A stretch of DNA of 9,592 bases from contig VGYW01000326.1 of NCBI GenBank assembly GCA_016872875.1, positions 1-9,592 of the forward strand, given 5' to 3'. Positions within the stretch are counted from its first letter, which is position 1; each line of letters begins with the position of its first letter. The notes below the pieces were generated by a model. It was not told where the DNA came from. It searched no databases and saw only the letters and a list, made by a program, of their open reading frames with translations. Origin of the DNA: Planctomycetota bacterium (GTDB taxonomy: Bacteria; Planctomycetota; PUPC01; DSUN01). Below are positions 6,699 to 9,592 of this stretch, in pieces. The translations under genes were made by a program, and so were the position numbers.

Positions 6699-7569
6699 CC
6701 TTACGCTCCTTGGGGATTGCGAAGCGTTCGACGACTTCGGGCGGGAGGCCGCGGGGGCGGCCGTCGCGGCCGGTGCAGCCGTGGACGGTGTAGCCGGCGG
6801 CGATCTCGCGGTGGCCGTCGCGCGAGGCGATGCGGTTGGCGAAGACCATCCTGGCCTTTGTGAGGATTGGGACGGCGGTGGTGAGGCGGAAGACCTCGCG
6901 TGGCCGCAGGGGGCTGAGGTAGCGGCAGAACGCTTCGGACACGGGCAGGAAGAGGCCGCGGCGCTCCAGCTCGCTGTAGGGGAGGCCGACGGCGCGGGTG
7001 AGCTCGTTGCGGCCCGCCTCGAACCAGGCGAAGTAGCTGCCGAAGTAGGCCACGCCCTGGGCGTCGGTCTCGGCGTAGCGGACGCGGAGCTCCTGGGCGT
7101 GGCGGCGTGCTCCGGGCGGCGCGGCGGCGAGAATCCCCTCGGCCTTGTCGCTCGCCGCTACGCGCTCCACCCGCTCCTCGGCAGCCACGAGGATGTTCTC
7201 GGGGATGGGCAGCGCCTTGCCCGCCGGGCCGATGAGGACGCGAGCCATGCGCCCCGTGGCGAGCACCACGCCGTCCCCCGCGCGCACCAGAGCGGTGTCC
7301 AGGAGGAGCCGCTTCGGGGCGGCCTGTGCGAGGCGGACTCGGACGGCGACGAGGTCGTCGTAGACGGCTGGGCGGATGAAGCGTGCGTAGGCTTCGGCGG
7401 CGGCGACCATGACGCCCTGGCGGTCCAGCTCGGGCGCGCGGATGCCGAGGCTCTCGAGGAAGTGCAGCTCGCCGACCTCCCACCAGGTGAAGTACGAGCC
7501 GTAGTAGGCCACGGCCTGGGCGTCGGTCTCGGCGTAGCGCACGCGGAAGGGGGGCGTCTCTGTGGGCAC
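6691..7569 (-). CDS. Tandem double-hotdog acyl-CoA thioesterase (4HBT/YbgC-like)
   Basis: A 292-aa protein made of two 4-hydroxybenzoyl-CoA-thioesterase-type hotdog domains, about residues 5-135 and 160-285. Each opens with nearly the same motif: RVRYAETDAQAVAYYGSYF (9-27) and RVRYAETDAQGVAYFGSYF (162-180). The catalytic-type Asp is D16 in the first and D169 in the second. Stand-alone family members are about 130-150 aa and dimerise, so this looks like a fused duplication. It probably hydrolyses a cytoplasmic acyl-CoA thioester; the acyl group is unknown. I start it at GTG 7567-7569, preceded by GAGGT at about 6 nt. The in-frame stretch upstream to 7779 only translates palindromic repeats (SLPRGAWER and SHAPRG peptides) and should be excluded. 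It is the first gene of a probable operon with the carboxypeptidase and the flavoprotein. Confidence 0.9.
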   Translation of the reverse strand: MPTETPPFRVRYAETDAQAVAYYGSYFTWWEVGELHFLESLGIRAPELDRQGVMVAAAEAYARFIRPAVYDDLVAVRVRLAQAAPKRLLLDTALVRAGDGVVLATGRMARVLIGPAGKALPIPENILVAAEERVERVAASDKAEGILAAAPPGARRHAQELRVRYAETDAQGVAYFGSYFAWFEAGRNELTRAVGLPYSELERRGLFLPVSEAFCRYLSPLRPREVFRLTTAVPILTKARMVFANRIASRDGHREIAAGYTVHGCTGRDGRPRGLPPEVVERFAIPKERKDE

Positions 7570-7592
7570 TAGCTCACCTCTGTCCCAAGTCT

Positions 7593-7742
7593 CGTTCCCA
7601 CGCTCCGCGTGGGAACGCGCTCTGTGGGACGCTCCGCGTCCAGGCCGACGCAGAGCGTCGCGCCCCGCGCTCCCACGCGGAGCGTGGGAGCGAGAAGCGG
7701 GGGTTGCCTCACCAACTCGTTCCCACGCTCCGCGTGGGAGCG
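7593..7742. repeat. Four-copy cluster of 'cccacgc-tcc-gcgtggg' type palindromes
   Basis: Three 11-bp-arm palindromes are present: cgttcccacgc-tcc-gcgtgggaacg (7593-7617, perfect), cgctcccacgc-gga-gcgtgggagcg (7668-7692, perfect, loop inverted) and 7718-7742 (one G.T pair). A shorter variant lies between them, ggacgc-tcc-gcgtcc (7627-7641), followed by gacgc-aga-gcgtc (7647-7659). Arms and 3-nt loop are conserved while spacing varies, as in dispersed bacterial palindromic repeats. All copies fall between the thioesterase start and its probable promoter, so they would be transcribed as its leader of about 190 nt. Confidence 0.9.
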
Positions 7743-7751
7743 AGAACGGGG

Positions 7752-7780
7752 TTGCGGGCGGCGGGTGCTTATTATACAAT
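7752..7780 (+). promoter_or_regulatory. Candidate promoter for the class II aldolase gene
   Basis: TTGCGG (7752-7757) and TACAAT (7775-7780) are separated by 17 nt. The -10 box matches TATAAT at 5 of 6 positions, the -35 only at 3. Transcription would begin near 7787, about 37 nt before the ATG at 7824. The -10 overlaps that of the opposing promoter. Confidence 0.5.
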
Positions 7781-7798
7781 CCCCACGCTTCCCGTCAA
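7771..7798 (-). promoter_or_regulatory. Near-consensus promoter for the thioesterase-carboxypeptidase-flavoprotein unit
   Basis: On the minus strand TTGACG (7793-7798, 5 of 6) is followed after 16 nt by a perfect TATAAT (7771-7776). Transcription would begin near 7764, with a leader of about 195 nt to the GTG at 7569 containing all four palindromes. The AT-rich -10 stands out in an otherwise GC-rich region. Confidence 0.65.
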
Positions 7799-7823
7799 CG
7801 ACACGGCTTTGAGAGGACCCACG

Positions 7824-8876
7824 ATGGCGTTGATAGCCGACGCATCGCATGCCCGCGAGGTCATTGCGGAGGCCCGGGAGAAGGGCGTGGCGCTGATCAA
7901 CCTGAATCCCGAGTGCCCGCGCGGCGTCGAGGCCTGCCTGCGGGCGGCCAAGAGCTTCGGCGAGCGGGTGGGCGCGCCCGACATTCCGTTCTTCCTCTCC
8001 ATCTGCGGCACCTATCACGGCCGCCCGCAGATCAAGCTCTATACCAGCCTGGGCGACCCCTGGTTCGGCTTCGAGGCATGGATGTCCCAGGTCGAGTTCT
8101 ACACCCAGCCCGACGGGCCGTTCGGCAAGATTCGGGTGATGACCCACCTCGACCACGGGCAGCCCGACACCGATGAGGAGATTCTCGAACGCCGCCTCAA
8201 GCGGCTGTCGAGCGTGATGTTCGATGCCTCCACGATGCCCTTCGAGGAGAACATCAAGGCGACGGCGGCCTACGTGGAGCGCCACCGCGGCAAGGTGGTC
8301 ATCGAGGGCGCGGTGGACGAGATCTTCGAGTCGGGCACGGGCGAGCAGAAGAACCAGATAACCACGGTCGCCCAGGCCAAGCGGTTCGTGGAAGCGACGG
8401 GTTGCGATCTGATCGTGCCCAACTTGGGCACCGAGCACCGCGCGTCGGCACGCGAGCTGCGCTACCACGGCGACCAGGCGCGGGCCATCAGCGGCGCCGT
8501 CGGCAAGCTCCTCGTCCTCCACGGAACCTCCAGCCTCTCGCCCAGCGACTTCACGCACCTGAAGGACGACGGGATAATCAAGGTGAACATCTGGACGGCG
8601 ATCGAGAAGGCGGGCGCGCAGTCCTGCGTGCGGAAGGCCCTAGACGAGCTCGGCAACACCTTCACTGAGGCCGACCTGCGGGCGATGGCGGAGGCAGGCC
8701 TCCTCGGCCCCAGGCCCCTCGACCCGCGCTATCGCGATGAGCAGTGCGGCGGGCGTTTCTGGCCGAAGCTGGACCACTTTGCCGAGTGCGTGCGGCGCGA
8801 CGCCTGGGTTGCCGGCGCCCAGCCCCTCGTGGAGGCCTGCCTGCGCGACCTGGGGTATGAGGCGTTCGGGCGGTGA
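7824..8876 (+). CDS. Class II (zinc-dependent) fructose/tagatose-bisphosphate aldolase family protein, divergent subgroup
   Basis: A 350-aa TIM-barrel protein with the class II aldolase layout. THLDHG carries D110, equivalent to the catalytic Asp, and zinc ligand H111. FDASTMPFEENI (133-144) matches the usual 'DGSxLPFEENI' loop. E161 lies in VIEGAVDE, H205 in GTEHRAS is the second zinc ligand and H233 in LHGTSSL the third. KVNIWT (253-258) replaces the usual 'KVNIxT' phosphate/substrate segment with a Trp. It is longer than GatY/KbaY (about 284 aa) because of extra N-terminal and C-terminal sequence (GPRPLDPRYRDEQCGG onward). It should cleave or form a ketose phosphate through a zinc enolate, but the altered HRAS and GTSS loops make the substrate uncertain. 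The start is set by GAGAGG 7 nt before the ATG; upstream in-frame sequence is repeat. It is divergent to the thioesterase operon. Confidence 0.87.
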   Translation: MALIADASHAREVIAEAREKGVALINLNPECPRGVEACLRAAKSFGERVGAPDIPFFLSICGTYHGRPQIKLYTSLGDPWFGFEAWMSQVEFYTQPDGPFGKIRVMTHLDHGQPDTDEEILERRLKRLSSVMFDASTMPFEENIKATAAYVERHRGKVVIEGAVDEIFESGTGEQKNQITTVAQAKRFVEATGCDLIVPNLGTEHRASARELRYHGDQARAISGAVGKLLVLHGTSSLSPSDFTHLKDDGIIKVNIWTAIEKAGAQSCVRKALDELGNTFTEADLRAMAEAGLLGPRPLDPRYRDEQCGGRFWPKLDHFAECVRRDAWVAGAQPLVEACLRDLGYEAFGR

Positions 8877-8893
8877 GGGGGCACGGCGGGGGG

Positions 8894-8975
8894 AAGGGAC
8901 CACAGGGACCACAAGGACCACAGGGACAGAGGGCGCTATCCGTCCTTGTGGTCCCTGTGGTCCTTGTGGTCCCTT
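8894..8975. terminator. Long hairpin of 9-bp tandem units between convergent genes
   Basis: Arm 8894-8927 is made of about 3.5 copies of a 9-bp unit (gggaccaca / aggaccaca). Arm 8942-8975 is its inverted counterpart over 34 positions, with two G.T pairs and one mismatch. The loop is 14 nt (8928-8941). It sits between the aldolase stop at 8876 and the stop of the opposing TPR gene at 8996. A hairpin this strong could end transcription from both sides, but no T-run follows on either strand, so it may be only a repeat element. Confidence 0.5.
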
Positions 8976-8995
8976 CTCCCTGGGCAGGGCCCGGC

Positions 8996-9592
8996 CTATC
9001 TCGCCAGGCGCTTCACCAGGTCGGCATAGGTCGCGTCGTCGGGGGCGAGCTCGGCGGCGCGGCGGGCGGCGGCGAGGGCGCGCGCCTTGTCGCCCGCGGC
9101 CTCGTGGGCCAGGGCGAGGGTGGCGAGGTAGGCCGGCGCGTCGGGCTTGAGGGCCACGGCTCGGCGGGCGTGCGTGACGGCGTCGGCGGGGCGATTGTGC
9201 GGCGGGCGGGCCGTGGCGTAGAGGAGGGCGAGCTGGTTGTGCGCCGCCGCGTGGCTCGGGTGGCGGCGGAGCGCGGCCAGGAGGAGTCGCTCGGCCGGCT
9301 CGAAGCGGCCCTCCTGGGCGTAGCGCGCGGCTAGGGCGACCGCGGCGTCGGGGTTGTTGGGGTCTCCCGCGGCCTTCTCCCACGCGTTCTCCGTCGGCGG
9401 GCCGGCACGGATGCTGTGCAGGATACGGTCGGAGAGCACCTCCAGGGCCTTGTAGCGCGCGTCCAGGCACGTGAAGTTCACGGACACGATGCGCCCGATT
9501 CGTGTCGGGAAGATGACCACGCGCTGGCGCTGGACCTCGTTGTGAGCCGTGAGCCGGAAGTGCATCTCGATGCCCGTCTGGTCGCCAATCGC
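8996..9592 (-). CDS. TPR-repeat protein, N-terminus beyond the window
   Basis: The frame is open to the window edge, so 198 C-terminal residues are visible and the start is missing; the internal Met at 9565 has no convincing ribosome site and lies within a continuing domain. Visible residues 1-60 (IEMHFRLTAH, VVIFPTRIGRIVSVNFTC, VLSDRILHSIR) look like the last beta strands and final helix of a compact domain, possibly PsbP/Mog1-like, in which such an 'FD.IL.S' helix closes the fold; this is weak. Residues of about 80-186 form three tetratricopeptide-like repeats (ALAARYAQEGRFEPAERLLLAAL; NQLALLYATA; LATLALAHEAAGDKARALAAA), ending in a short capping helix (YADLVKRL). The TPRs suggest a protein-protein scaffold role; location and partner are unknown. 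It is convergent with the aldolase gene. Confidence 0.75.
   Translation of the reverse strand, partial: AIGDQTGIEMHFRLTAHNEVQRQRVVIFPTRIGRIVSVNFTCLDARYKALEVLSDRILHSIRAGPPTENAWEKAAGDPNNPDAAVALAARYAQEGRFEPAERLLLAALRRHPSHAAAHNQLALLYATARPPHNRPADAVTHARRAVALKPDAPAYLATLALAHEAAGDKARALAAARRAAELAPDDATYADLVKRLAR

Noticed and set aside
5046..6863. 605-aa open frame on the plus strand opposite the flavoprotein, carboxypeptidase and thioesterase genes
   Set aside because: It crosses three well-supported minus-strand genes and their boundaries and has low-complexity Gly/Val/Ala/Glu composition without motifs.
7593..7742. Transposon ends or att site
   Set aside because: No transposase or integrase and no target-site duplication is visible; the copies are short complete palindromes rather than a pair of terminal repeats.
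7570..7779. In-frame N-terminal extension of the thioesterase to an ATG at 7779
   Set aside because: It is a translation of the 7593-7742 palindromes and overlaps the -10 box; GTG 7569 has a proper ribosome site and begins right before the hotdog domain.

Overview
The window is GC-rich, densely coded bacterial DNA. Its gene set (a GH123/DUF4091-like secreted glycosidase, a Tat-type formylglycine sulfatase, a secreted M14 carboxypeptidase with a cytosolic-carboxypeptidase-like N-domain and a divergent class II aldolase), with many short palindromic repeats between genes, suggests a Planctomycetota or other PVC-superphylum heterotroph that degrades sulfated or amino-sugar polymers. That assignment is inference; no taxonomic marker gene is present. 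There is no rRNA, tRNA, transposase, CRISPR array or prophage gene.

Layout. Positions 1-306 are non-coding and hold a compact set of hairpins and repeated modules. A secreted DUF4091/GH123-like protein (+, 307-2565) follows and overlaps tail to tail with a DUF433 antitoxin-like gene (-, 2543-2758). The 485-bp gap 2759-3243 contains a promoter for the DUF433 gene, a large nested palindromic repeat (2876-3067), a weak promoter candidate facing right and a tandem 32-bp repeat. The second copy of that repeat supplies the start codon of a sulfatase (+, 3244-4803), and the sulfatase itself carries an in-frame 50-bp palindromic insertion.

On the minus strand, reading right to left, lie a tandem-hotdog acyl-CoA thioesterase (6691-7569), an M14 carboxypeptidase (5481-6698, overlapping the thioesterase by 8 bp) and an iron-sulfur flavoprotein/FMN reductase (4821-5390). 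They probably form one transcription unit from a near-consensus promoter at 7771-7798. The same intergenic region carries four copies of a 'cccacgc-tcc-gcgtggg' palindrome family and, on the other strand, a promoter with an overlapping -10 box for a class II aldolase-like gene (+, 7824-8876). A 34-bp hairpin made of 9-bp tandem units separates that gene from a convergent, window-truncated TPR protein (-, 8996-9592).

Functionally, the glycosidase, sulfatase and carboxypeptidase look like exported degradative enzymes, and the aldolase could act on the carbon released; this link is inferred from gene content only. I see no clearly new multi-gene system. The most unusual signal is the density of different palindromic repeats and how they interact with coding and regulatory sequence: one inside a sulfatase, one supplying a start codon, and one set in the probable leader of an operon driven by overlapping divergent promoters.
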